Assembly (NCBI GenBank): GCA_017620135.1
Contig: JAFZQZ010000097.1
Coordinates: forward strand, 1 to 38,157
Source: Bacillota bacterium
GTDB lineage: Bacteria; Bacillota; Clostridia; Lachnospirales; Bianqueaceae
DNA: 38,157 nt
Reading direction: 5' to 3'
Part shown: one piece after another, positions 31,528-38,157 of the stretch
Position numbering within the stretch: position 1 is the first letter of the stretch
Layout: each line of letters starts with the position of its first letter
Made by a program: the position numbers and the translations under genes
Notes under the pieces: model-generated
The model's database searches: none
The model's input: only the letters and a program-made list of their open reading frames with translations
What the model was told of the DNA's origin: nothing

Positions 31528-32220
31528 ATGAGTACCAAACAAAGAATTCTGATCGCGGATGATGACGCGAACATCGCTGAACTGGTCGCGCTCTATCTTA
31601 CCAAAGAAGGGTATGATACCCAGAAAGCGAAGGATGGAAGAGAAGCTCTTTCCCTCTTTCGTTCTTATTCACCGGATCTGATCATTCTCGATATCATGAT
31701 GCCGGAAATGGATGGTTACGAAGTCTGCCGTGAGGTCAGAAAAACAAGTCGTACACCGATCATTATGCTGACCGCGAAAGGTGAGACCTTTGATAAAGTC
31801 CTGGGTCTGGAACTCGGGGCGGATGATTATATGGTGAAACCATTCGACACCAAAGAACTGGTCGCCCGTGTCAAAGCGGTTTTAAGGCGGCTGGACGCTA
31901 AAGAAGAGACAGGAAAGAAGATCATCCTGGAACAGCTTGCCATCAATATGTCCAATTATTCCGTTTCTTACCGGGATGAAAACATTGAGATGCCTCCCAA
32001 GGAGCTCGAGCTTCTTTATTATCTCGCTTCGCACCCCAATCAGGTTTTTACCAGAGAACAGCTTCTCAATCAGATCTGGGGCTACGAGTACTATGGCGAC
32101 ACACGTACAGTGGATGTTCACATCAAGAGGATCCGTGAGAAACTAGGATCGGATGAAGAACATCCGTCCTGGAGCATTAAAACGGTATGGGGCGTCGGGT
32201 ATAAACTGGAAGTCAAATGA
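31528..32220 (+). CDS. OmpR/PhoB-family response regulator
   Basis: The 230-residue protein has a receiver domain with acidic pocket Asp11-Asp13, phosphorylation site Asp55 (LDIMMPEMDG) and the conserved Thr and Lys in MLTAKGE and YMVKPFD. A winged-helix DNA-binding domain follows (about 130-228, ending WGVGYKLEV). The ATG at 31528 has AAGGAGA (31516-31522) upstream; a TTG at 31513 is rejected. It overlaps the kinase gene by 4 nt, so the two form one system. The htrA-type gene directly downstream suggests an envelope-stress role. Confidence 0.94.
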   Translation: MSTKQRILIADDDANIAELVALYLTKEGYDTQKAKDGREALSLFRSYSPDLIILDIMMPEMDGYEVCREVRKTSRTPIIMLTAKGETFDKVLGLELGADDYMVKPFDTKELVARVKAVLRRLDAKEETGKKIILEQLAINMSNYSVSYRDENIEMPPKELELLYYLASHPNQVFTREQLLNQIWGYEYYGDTRTVDVHIKRIREKLGSDEEHPSWSIKTVWGVGYKLEVK

Positions 32221-33764
32221 GTATGCAGGAAAAAACGGAAGGCGAAAAACGCTTTCTTTCGATCAAAGTTAAGTTTTTCGGTATATATATCATCCTTCTT
32301 CTGGCAATTCTTGTATTGATCGCATCCGTTCTGCCGAAGATCTTCACACAGTATTTTGTGAAAGAAAAGATCGATGAACTGGAGAACATGCATCAGCTGA
32401 TCGCAGAAGTACTGGAAAATGAAGACTTTCTTCAATCACCGGAGGCTTATCGTGTGCTGGAGACAGCGGCGGAGTCTTCTCAGATCTGTATCTGGGTCTG
32501 TACACCGGCGGATGAAAACCTGACATATATATCCGTTTTCGGCTCCGATCCGGCTACTCAGTCTGCCACGATCGATTTCAGCCGGTTTTCCAATGATGAA
32601 AAAATGATGGTGAAGAACGTCCTGGATGGGGGATCCCTGAAAAATGTCGTCAGTGCGTTTCCCTCCGCGTTCAGTGTAAGTACGATCTCGATCGGCTATC
32701 CGCAAGTCTATATCCAGACTTCACAGGTCAGGATCAACGGAACGATTCAAACTGTCGGAGTTCAGAAGAACGGGGCAGTTTTCCTTCATATCTCCATGGA
32801 AGGCATTTCATTTGCCAGCCGGAGGCTTCTGATGATCGTACTCACGATCATGTTTTTGATCGTATTGGCGTCTGTTCTGATGACATCTGTCATGGGTAAT
32901 AATATCCTGACACCTGTCCAACAGATGAAAGACTCGGCGGCCGCTATTTCCAAAGGTGATTTTTCACAGGAAGTACAGGTGACAGCCAATGATGAGATCG
33001 GTCAGCTTTCACAGGCGTTCAACCAGATGACCCGGGATCTTTCCCAGGCAGAGACCCTCCAGAAGGATTTCATCGCGAATATATCCCACGATTTTCGTTC
33101 ACCGCTGACCTCGATCAAAGGTTATGTGGAAGCCATGCTGGATGGAACGATCCCGCAGGATTCGTATGACAAGTATTTACAGATCGTACTGGATGAAGCC
33201 AATCGTCTGACAAAGATGACCAATAATGTGCTTGATCTGACCAAAATGGAAAACGGACAGATCGAGTTAAACCGCAGGTCCTTCGATATCAATGAGATGA
33301 TCATTGGTCTCGCTCTCAGTTTTGAACAAAGGGTGGAAGAGAAAAAGATACAGATCAAGTTCGAATTTATACAGGATAAATTATTCGTCAACGCGGATTT
33401 TGATCAGATCCAGCGTGTGATCTATAACCTTCTGGATAATGCTCTGAAGTTTACCAGTGAAGGTGATTCGATCACAGTCGAAACCAGTATTATCGGCAGA
33501 AAAGCGCATATCAGTGTGGAAGATACCGGATGCGGGATCGAAGAGAGCGCGCTGCCGCATGTATTTGACAGATTTAATAAAGGCGATAAGTCCCGGGGAA
33601 TGAATAAACTGGGAACAGGACTTGGTCTTGCGATCGCCAAACAAATCATCGTCAATCACGGAGAAGATATTTCCGTCACTTCCCGTCTTGGGGAAGGAAC
33701 CAAGTTTTCCTTTACATTACCTCTTGGAACCGAACAACGCATAGGAAAGGATGCCGGAAAATGA
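32217..33764 (+). CDS. Sensor histidine kinase
   Basis: The 515-residue protein has two membrane segments (about 20-42 and 200-222) enclosing an extracellular sensor domain of roughly 155 residues. A HAMP linker, a HisKA domain with phospho-acceptor His291 (ISHDFRSPLTSIKGY) and an ATPase domain follow, with N-box NLLDNALKF, G1 DTGCGI and G2 GTGLGLAI. It pairs with the upstream response regulator and overlaps the downstream protease gene by 4 nt. The signal is unknown. The kinase, regulator and HtrA arrangement recalls CiaRH-HtrA of streptococci. Confidence 0.94.
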   Translation: MSMQEKTEGEKRFLSIKVKFFGIYIILLLAILVLIASVLPKIFTQYFVKEKIDELENMHQLIAEVLENEDFLQSPEAYRVLETAAESSQICIWVCTPADENLTYISVFGSDPATQSATIDFSRFSNDEKMMVKNVLDGGSLKNVVSAFPSAFSVSTISIGYPQVYIQTSQVRINGTIQTVGVQKNGAVFLHISMEGISFASRRLLMIVLTIMFLIVLASVLMTSVMGNNILTPVQQMKDSAAAISKGDFSQEVQVTANDEIGQLSQAFNQMTRDLSQAETLQKDFIANISHDFRSPLTSIKGYVEAMLDGTIPQDSYDKYLQIVLDEANRLTKMTNNVLDLTKMENGQIELNRRSFDINEMIIGLALSFEQRVEEKKIQIKFEFIQDKLFVNADFDQIQRVIYNLLDNALKFTSEGDSITVETSIIGRKAHISVEDTGCGIEESALPHVFDRFNKGDKSRGMNKLGTGLGLAIAKQIIVNHGEDISVTSRLGEGTKFSFTLPLGTEQRIGKDAGK

Positions 33765-35053
33765 GTGAAAACAAGCCCGGAAACGGGTATGATCCCCGTG
33801 TCTACGGGTTTGGTGATTATGGCCTGAAGCCAGGGATTATGCCGCCGCCACCGGTAAAGAAACAGCATCCGCATGCATGGATCGTTGTTACAGCGATCTG
33901 CTGCGCGCTGGCCTTGATCATTTCGACCGTAGTCGGTACTTATCTGGGTCGTTCGCTTGCGCAAAAGACACAGGTACAGGAAAAATTCTTCGTCCTTCAG
34001 AAGATACAGGATGAATCTGTCCAGCAGATCCATCAGCTTCAGGATTCGACCTATGAAACCATAGCGGACATCGCTGAAGACGTAGGTAAAAGCGTAGTCG
34101 CGATCCGGATCCATGCCAGTTATTCCAATGCATTCCTTTCAGAGTCTCAGGATTCCATCGGTTCAGCGATCATCATAGGGGAAAACACGGAAAAAATCTT
34201 TATCGCGACTAATTTCCATGTGATCGAAAACGCGGCTTCCGTCCATGTGATCATGGGGGACAGATCCGAGGAGATCACAGCCTACCCGCAGGGTGCGGAT
34301 ACGGATACGGATCTGGCTGTCATGTATATATTGAAATCCGATCTCGAACCATCCATGATCGAAAATATGAAGATCGCGGTTTTTGGCGACAGTGATCAGT
34401 GCAGGCTCGGCGATCTGGCCATCGCGATCGGCAGCGCCTATGATATCCGGTTCGGAAATTCGGTAACGGTCGGGACCATCAGCGGACTGGAGAGAAACAT
34501 CACGTTCGTCGATGAGAACAATGTAGGACAGACGATGGTCTTTCTTCAGACAGACGCGGCCATCAATCCCGGAAACTCCGGCGGAGCTCTCGTCAACGGC
34601 CGGGGCGAAGTGATCGGGATCAATAACTATAAGATCGAAGATACACAGGTCGAGGGTATGGGATTCGCCACCCCATCGAATGTGGCGGAACCTATCCTGG
34701 AAGATCTTGTGAATTACGGAAGAGTATCCAGACCGTTTATCGGTATTACCGGTATGGATGTGATCAATTACGAGAACTATGCCGCCATGTATGACATTCC
34801 CGAAGGTGTGATCGTGCTCGCGCTGATCGAGAACGGACCGGCGGAGCAAGCCGGAGTACTCGTGTTTGACGTGATCACAGCGATGGACGGAAAACCGATC
34901 CACACATTCGACGATCTGTCGGATATCGTGATGAGTAAACAGATCGGCGACAGTATGGAGATCGAAGTCCTTCGTGGATACATAGACGGTGAAAAGACAA
35001 CGGTCACCATCACACTGACTGTTGGTGAAAAGGATTCAACTACGAGAAGATAG
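33761..35053 (+). CDS. HtrA/DegP-like membrane-anchored serine protease
   Basis: The 430-residue protein has a short Pro-rich cytoplasmic start, one membrane segment (about 40-62), a trypsin-like domain with triad His153 (NFHVIENA), Asp184 (DTDLAV) and Ser273 (NPGNSGGALV), and one C-terminal PDZ domain (about 325-420). It should degrade misfolded proteins at the outer face of the membrane. Four-nt overlap with the kinase gene makes it part of the two-component operon. It is therefore a probable output or feedback component of that system. Confidence 0.93.
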   Translation: MSENKPGNGYDPRVYGFGDYGLKPGIMPPPPVKKQHPHAWIVVTAICCALALIISTVVGTYLGRSLAQKTQVQEKFFVLQKIQDESVQQIHQLQDSTYETIADIAEDVGKSVVAIRIHASYSNAFLSESQDSIGSAIIIGENTEKIFIATNFHVIENAASVHVIMGDRSEEITAYPQGADTDTDLAVMYILKSDLEPSMIENMKIAVFGDSDQCRLGDLAIAIGSAYDIRFGNSVTVGTISGLERNITFVDENNVGQTMVFLQTDAAINPGNSGGALVNGRGEVIGINNYKIEDTQVEGMGFATPSNVAEPILEDLVNYGRVSRPFIGITGMDVINYENYAAMYDIPEGVIVLALIENGPAEQAGVLVFDVITAMDGKPIHTFDDLSDIVMSKQIGDSMEIEVLRGYIDGEKTTVTITLTVGEKDSTTRR

Positions 35054-35068
35054 CAGGAGGAAGGTTAA

Positions 35069-36022
35069 ATGGCTTTCATCAAGGATCTGACGGATGGTTC
35101 TCATGTGATCGGTCATTATTTCTGTAAAGATAAACAGCAGCTTGTGACAAAAACAGGAAAAGATTATCTGAAACTCCAGTTGGAGGATAAGACCGGTTCG
35201 ATCAATGCTATGGTATGGGATCTGGGACCGCAGATCGGAGGTTTCGATAAAGGAGATATCGTCAAGGTAGACGCGAAAGCATCGTTATACAACGACGCGC
35301 TGCAGCTGACGGTTTCCCGCCTTCGCCGTTCCAATCCCGAAGAATATCAGGTATCGGATTTTTTCCGTACCAGCAAGGAGAGTACAGAAAACATCTATCA
35401 GCGGCTTCTGATGCTGTATCAGTCCATCGAAGATCCAGGCCTTAGGAAACTGGTAGCCGCCTTCTGTGTGGATGATCCGGAGACGGTACGAAGGCTGAAA
35501 ACTCATCCTGCCGCGAAAAACATCCATCACGGATATATCGGCGGATTATTGGAGCATATGGTTTCCGTTACCACCATCGCGCTTTCTCTTAAGCAGCAAT
35601 ACACGGATCTTGACCGGGATCTTCTGATCGCCGGCGGATTACTGCATGATATCGGAAAACTGGTCGAACTGGAACCTCTTCCGATGGGAGATTATTCCGA
35701 CCCCGGCCGGTTCATCGGTCATATTTCCATCGGATATCAGCTTGTTCACGCAAAAGGATCAGAAATCAAAGAGCTTGATCCGCACAAACTGATGTTGCTG
35801 GAGCATATGATCCTGTCTCACCATGGAGAAAGAGAATTCGGTTCACCGGTCGTGCCCATTACCAAAGAAGCCATGGCACTGCATCTGGCGGATTATTCGG
35901 ATTCCAAGATGAAACAGGTCGAAGAGGCGATCGAGTCTGATCTGACTGAAGGAGACTGGACCAGTTTCAATCGTCCCCTGGAACGCTATTTCTACAAGTC
36001 AGGATACAAAAATGAAGGATAA
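35069..36022 (+). CDS. yhaM: YhaM-type 3'-5' exoribonuclease
   Basis: The 317-residue protein joins an N-terminal OB fold (about 15-95, binds single-stranded nucleic acid) to an HD domain with the metal ligands His-Asp in GLLHDIGKL, plus HHGYIGGLLEHM before it and LSHHGEREFGSP after it. This is the architecture and length of YhaM, a Mn-dependent nuclease that trims RNA and DNA from the 3' end. GCAGGAGGAAGG precedes the ATG, 15 nt after the protease gene. It overlaps the next gene by 11 nt. Confidence 0.92.
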   Translation: MAFIKDLTDGSHVIGHYFCKDKQQLVTKTGKDYLKLQLEDKTGSINAMVWDLGPQIGGFDKGDIVKVDAKASLYNDALQLTVSRLRRSNPEEYQVSDFFRTSKESTENIYQRLLMLYQSIEDPGLRKLVAAFCVDDPETVRRLKTHPAAKNIHHGYIGGLLEHMVSVTTIALSLKQQYTDLDRDLLIAGGLLHDIGKLVELEPLPMGDYSDPGRFIGHISIGYQLVHAKGSEIKELDPHKLMLLEHMILSHHGEREFGSPVVPITKEAMALHLADYSDSKMKQVEEAIESDLTEGDWTSFNRPLERYFYKSGYKNEG

Positions 36023-37451
36023 ACATCAAACGGTCCCTGTTCAAAAGAACATGGACCTTCTTCTGTCTATTGATTCCCTGACAGCTGAAGGGATGGGCGT
36101 CGGACGCTATAACGGATTCACAGTCATGGTACCGGGAGCATTACCGGGAGAAGAGGTCTATACCCATATCGTCAAGCTGATGAAAAACTATGCCATCGGG
36201 AAATGTTTGAAAATACAAAAAGCATCCCCGACGCGTGTAGAACCGTTATGCCCCAACTATGAAAAGTGCGGTGGCTGTCAGCTCATGCATCTTTCCTATG
36301 AAGAACAGCTGAAGGCGAAAAGAGAAACCGTCCTCTCGGCTGTCCGACGGATCGGCCAGTTTACGGAAGATGAGATTCCTGACCGTATCATAGAAAATAC
36401 CCGGGGGATGGAGGATCCCATATACTATCGCAATAAAGCTCAGTTTCCGGTACAGATGCAGTATGGAGGCCTGATCCATGGCTTTTATGCTCCCCATTCC
36501 CACAGACTGATCCCGGTCACAGACTGCATGATCCAAAGCCGTACCGCCAATGCTCTTGCGGAAAATATCACCCGGTACGCGGATAGTCTTGGAATGAGCG
36601 CGTATGATGAACAGAGCGGCAAAGGGATGCTTCGTCATATACTGATCCGGGATGATGAACAGACAGAGGAAGTTTCTGTTTGTCTGGTCATCAACCAGAA
36701 GAAACTGCCACATCAGGAAAACTGGATCCGTTTTGCACAGAAGGAAGGTATTACCAGTTTTTCCATCAATATCAATCAGAACCGCAACAACGTCATCCTG
36801 GGAAAAGAGACAAAGATCCTGTACGGAAAACCGTATATGACAGCGAAAATCGGAGATCTTTCGTACCATGTTTCTCCGGTGGCTTTTTTCCAGGTGAACA
36901 GCCGGCAGACGAAGGTCCTGTATGATCTCGTTAAGGAGCTGATCGATCCGCAGGAAGAAGACACTGTCTGGGATATCTACTGCGGAGCCGGTACGATCGG
37001 CCTGTACCTTGCGAAGTACGTCCGGATGATCTATGGGGTCGAGGTGGTTCCGGAAGCGATCGAGAACGCGCATGATAATATGCGTCTGAACGGGATCACA
37101 AACGCGGAATATTATGTTGGCAAAGCGGAAGAGACCGTCCCGGAAAAACTGAAAAGCGGGATTCGGGTAGATAAAGCCGTAATCGATCCTCCCAGAAGCG
37201 GCTGTGACAAGGCACTGCTTGACGCGCTGCTTTCCATGGAGCCGAAAAGGATCGTCTATGTTTCCTGTGACCCGGCTACACTGGCCAGAGACCTGAAGGT
37301 ATTATGTGCTGCGTATCAGATCGAAAGGATATGTCCAGTCGACATGTTCCCGCACACCGGCCACGTCGAGACGGTATGCCTCTTGTACCGCCAAAAGAAA
37401 GACTTCATTTCAGTGCCGTATGAGCCAAAAGATGTGGACTATCTGAGATAA
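36012..37451 (+). CDS. 23S rRNA (uracil-5-)-methyltransferase, RlmD/RumA family
   Basis: The 479-residue enzyme should make 5-methyluridine in 23S rRNA using SAM. It has a TRAM domain (about 12-70), a 4Fe-4S site formed by Cys80, Cys86, Cys89 and Cys172, the SAM-binding YCGAGTIGLYLA and IDPPRSG. The catalytic Cys419 is in VSCDPATLARDL and the base Glu453 in HVETVCLLY. Which uridine is modified (RlmD- or RlmCD-like) cannot be told. AGGA (36001-36004) supports the ATG at 36012. Its last 28 codons recur in diverged form at 38014-38097. It is the last gene of the long run. Confidence 0.93.
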   Translation: MKDKHQTVPVQKNMDLLLSIDSLTAEGMGVGRYNGFTVMVPGALPGEEVYTHIVKLMKNYAIGKCLKIQKASPTRVEPLCPNYEKCGGCQLMHLSYEEQLKAKRETVLSAVRRIGQFTEDEIPDRIIENTRGMEDPIYYRNKAQFPVQMQYGGLIHGFYAPHSHRLIPVTDCMIQSRTANALAENITRYADSLGMSAYDEQSGKGMLRHILIRDDEQTEEVSVCLVINQKKLPHQENWIRFAQKEGITSFSININQNRNNVILGKETKILYGKPYMTAKIGDLSYHVSPVAFFQVNSRQTKVLYDLVKELIDPQEEDTVWDIYCGAGTIGLYLAKYVRMIYGVEVVPEAIENAHDNMRLNGITNAEYYVGKAEETVPEKLKSGIRVDKAVIDPPRSGCDKALLDALLSMEPKRIVYVSCDPATLARDLKVLCAAYQIERICPVDMFPHTGHVETVCLLYRQKKDFISVPYEPKDVDYLR

Positions 37452-37494
37452 ACGAAATAAGAATGGCAAGCTCAGAATTTTATGGAGAAAAACC

Positions 37495-37977
37495 ATGATA
37501 CGGGAAGTAAAGCGAGAAGATATACCAACATGCGTGAACTTGATACGGAGCAGTTTTATGACCGTTGCAGATGAATACGGAATTACAAAAGAAAACGCAC
37601 CGAGGTTTACCGCTTTCGCTATTTCAGAAGACAGACTGTATTGGCAGATGGATGAAGAACACAGGCCGATGTTTGTTTTTGAAAAGGACGGGACTATATG
37701 CGGATATTACTCTCTTCTGATTCAGGGAAATGGAGCGTGTGAATTAAATAATCTTGCTGTTTTGCCGCAATACAGACACCATGGAATAGGTCAGCAATTG
37801 TTGGATCATTCTTGTGCTTTTGCGAAAAGTGTGGGTTGTCACGTTATGAATATTGGAATTGTTGAAGAAAACACTATTCTTTGCAAATGGTATGAACGTA
37901 ATGGAGCCATTCATTTCGGGACCCAAAAGTTTGATTTCTTTCCCTTTACATGCGGTTATTTGAAGCGAGAATTATAA
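37495..37977 (+). CDS. GNAT-family N-acetyltransferase
   Basis: The 160-residue protein has the GNAT core: an N-terminal IREVKREDIPTCVNLI, beta strand GYYSLLI, then LNNLAVLPQYRHHGIGQQLL containing the acetyl-CoA pyrophosphate loop (RHHGIG), and NTILCKWYERNGA with the conserved Tyr near the C-terminus. The substrate is unknown. The gene looks more AT-rich than its neighbours and uses Leu TTG/TTA and Ile ATA codons that are rarer elsewhere in the window, a sign of possible transfer. GGAG (37484-37487) precedes the ATG. It lies between the methyltransferase gene and a degenerate copy of its 3' end. Confidence 0.88.
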   Translation: MIREVKREDIPTCVNLIRSSFMTVADEYGITKENAPRFTAFAISEDRLYWQMDEEHRPMFVFEKDGTICGYYSLLIQGNGACELNNLAVLPQYRHHGIGQQLLDHSCAFAKSVGCHVMNIGIVEENTILCKWYERNGAIHFGTQKFDFFPFTCGYLKREL

Positions 37978-38013
37978 CTACGTTTTGTTGATTTGTTTTT
38001 GAATTGGCAATAC

Positions 38014-38106
38014 ATTGAAACTGTATGCTGCTTGTACCACCAAAAGAAAGACTTCATTTCCGTACCGTATGAACCGAAAGATGCGAGCTATCTAAAACAG
38101 CGCTAA
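38014..38106 (+). pseudogene. Remnant: 3' end of a second RlmD/RumA-type methyltransferase gene
   Basis: 38014-38097 encodes IETVCCLYHQKKDFISVPYE and eight further residues, aligned without gaps to the C-terminus of the methyltransferase gene at 37365-37448. By hand count 68 of 84 bases match, and about half of the changed codons are synonymous. It has two extra codons and its own stop (TAA 38104-38106). Upstream of 38014 the similarity ends, and nothing of the catalytic domain remains apart from the base Glu. It is too short to work and is best read as a recombination scar or decayed paralogue. Confidence 0.85.
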
Positions 38107-38130
38107 AAACAAAAGAATAGGAGAGCAGCC

Positions 38131-38157
38131 ATGAAAAGACTAAGTATTGAAGCAGAA
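38131..38157 (+). CDS. Start of an unidentified CDS (cut by the window end)
   Basis: ATG at 38131 follows AGGAG (38119-38123) at good spacing and opens MKRLSIEAE before the window ends. This start reminds me of small RsbW-like ATPase (anti-sigma) proteins of clostridia, but nine residues cannot support an assignment. Confidence 0.45.

Noticed and set aside
36012-37451. Broken or fused methyltransferase gene because of the tail copy
   Set aside because: The upstream gene keeps all Fe-S Cys residues, the SAM motifs, the catalytic Cys and Glu and a normal C-terminus, so it is intact.
37452-38013. Insertion sequence or integron cassette around the GNAT gene
   Set aside because: No transposase or integrase, no terminal inverted repeats and no attC-like structure were seen; the flanking similarity is a diverged coding tail, not a short target duplication.

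Overview
The window is a 38-kb chromosomal stretch from an anaerobic, low-to-mid GC Bacillota, most likely a clostridium of the Lachnospiraceae type. This placement is an inference from gene content and order: rpmE-yqhQ-prmC-prfA, pta-ackA-yceD-rpmF, a reverse-type rubrerythrin, a DUF6062 protein, an EF-G-like GTPase, a VanW lipoprotein, strong AGGAGG-type ribosome binding sites and TTGACA-N17-TATAAT promoters. Almost everything is on the + strand. Only one gene (DUF6062) is clearly on the - strand. I see no transposase, integrase, phage gene, CRISPR array or rRNA.

Layout. 1-829: the 3' end of a surface protein made of two 120-residue pilin isopeptide-linker repeats with a wall-anchor-like tail. 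920-4177: a translation block with its own promoter (rpmE, the membrane protein gene yqhQ, prmC for release-factor methylation and its substrate prfA). 4194-6431: a monocistronic EF-G-like GTPase. 6472-10521: a two-gene mannoside cassette (GH2 beta-mannosidase and GPH sugar symporter). 10580-11320 (-): DUF6062, converging on the symporter and sharing a bidirectional terminator with it. Its promoter is back to back with that of pta. 11391-13683: pta-ackA, which makes ATP and acetate from acetyl-CoA. 13692-14522: yceD-rpmF. 14554-15924: a MocR/GabR-type regulator. 15921-17074: reverse rubrerythrin, a small zinc-ribbon protein and a small membrane protein. 17087-17520: four tRNAs (Glu, CAU-Ile2 or Met, Met, Gly) between a consensus promoter and a strong terminator.

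17524-25245 is a tightly packed run: aroC, rnhA, a small (p)ppGpp synthetase, nrdR, addA and a compact UvrD-like helicase. It links chorismate supply, RNA/DNA hybrid removal, stringent signalling, control of dNTP synthesis and double-strand-break repair. 25250-37451 is a second long run with no gap above 26 nt and only one visible promoter, at its head: VanW lipoprotein, Lrp/AsnC regulator, aminotransferase, trmL, mutS2, response regulator, histidine kinase, HtrA-type protease, YhaM-type nuclease and an RlmD-type rRNA methyltransferase.

The last 0.7 kb (37452-38157) differs. An AT-richer GNAT acetyltransferase gene is followed by a diverged 28-codon copy of the 3' end of the preceding methyltransferase gene, and then by the first nine codons of another gene. 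This scar is the best candidate for a recent rearrangement. Other points of note are a perfect 54-bp in-frame tandem duplication inside the beta-mannosidase gene, a MocR protein with Arg where the PLP-binding Lys is expected, a non-canonical G4 motif in the EF-G-like protein, and an AddA gene with no AddB beside it. I did not find a clear new multi-gene defence or mobile system; most of the window is housekeeping.
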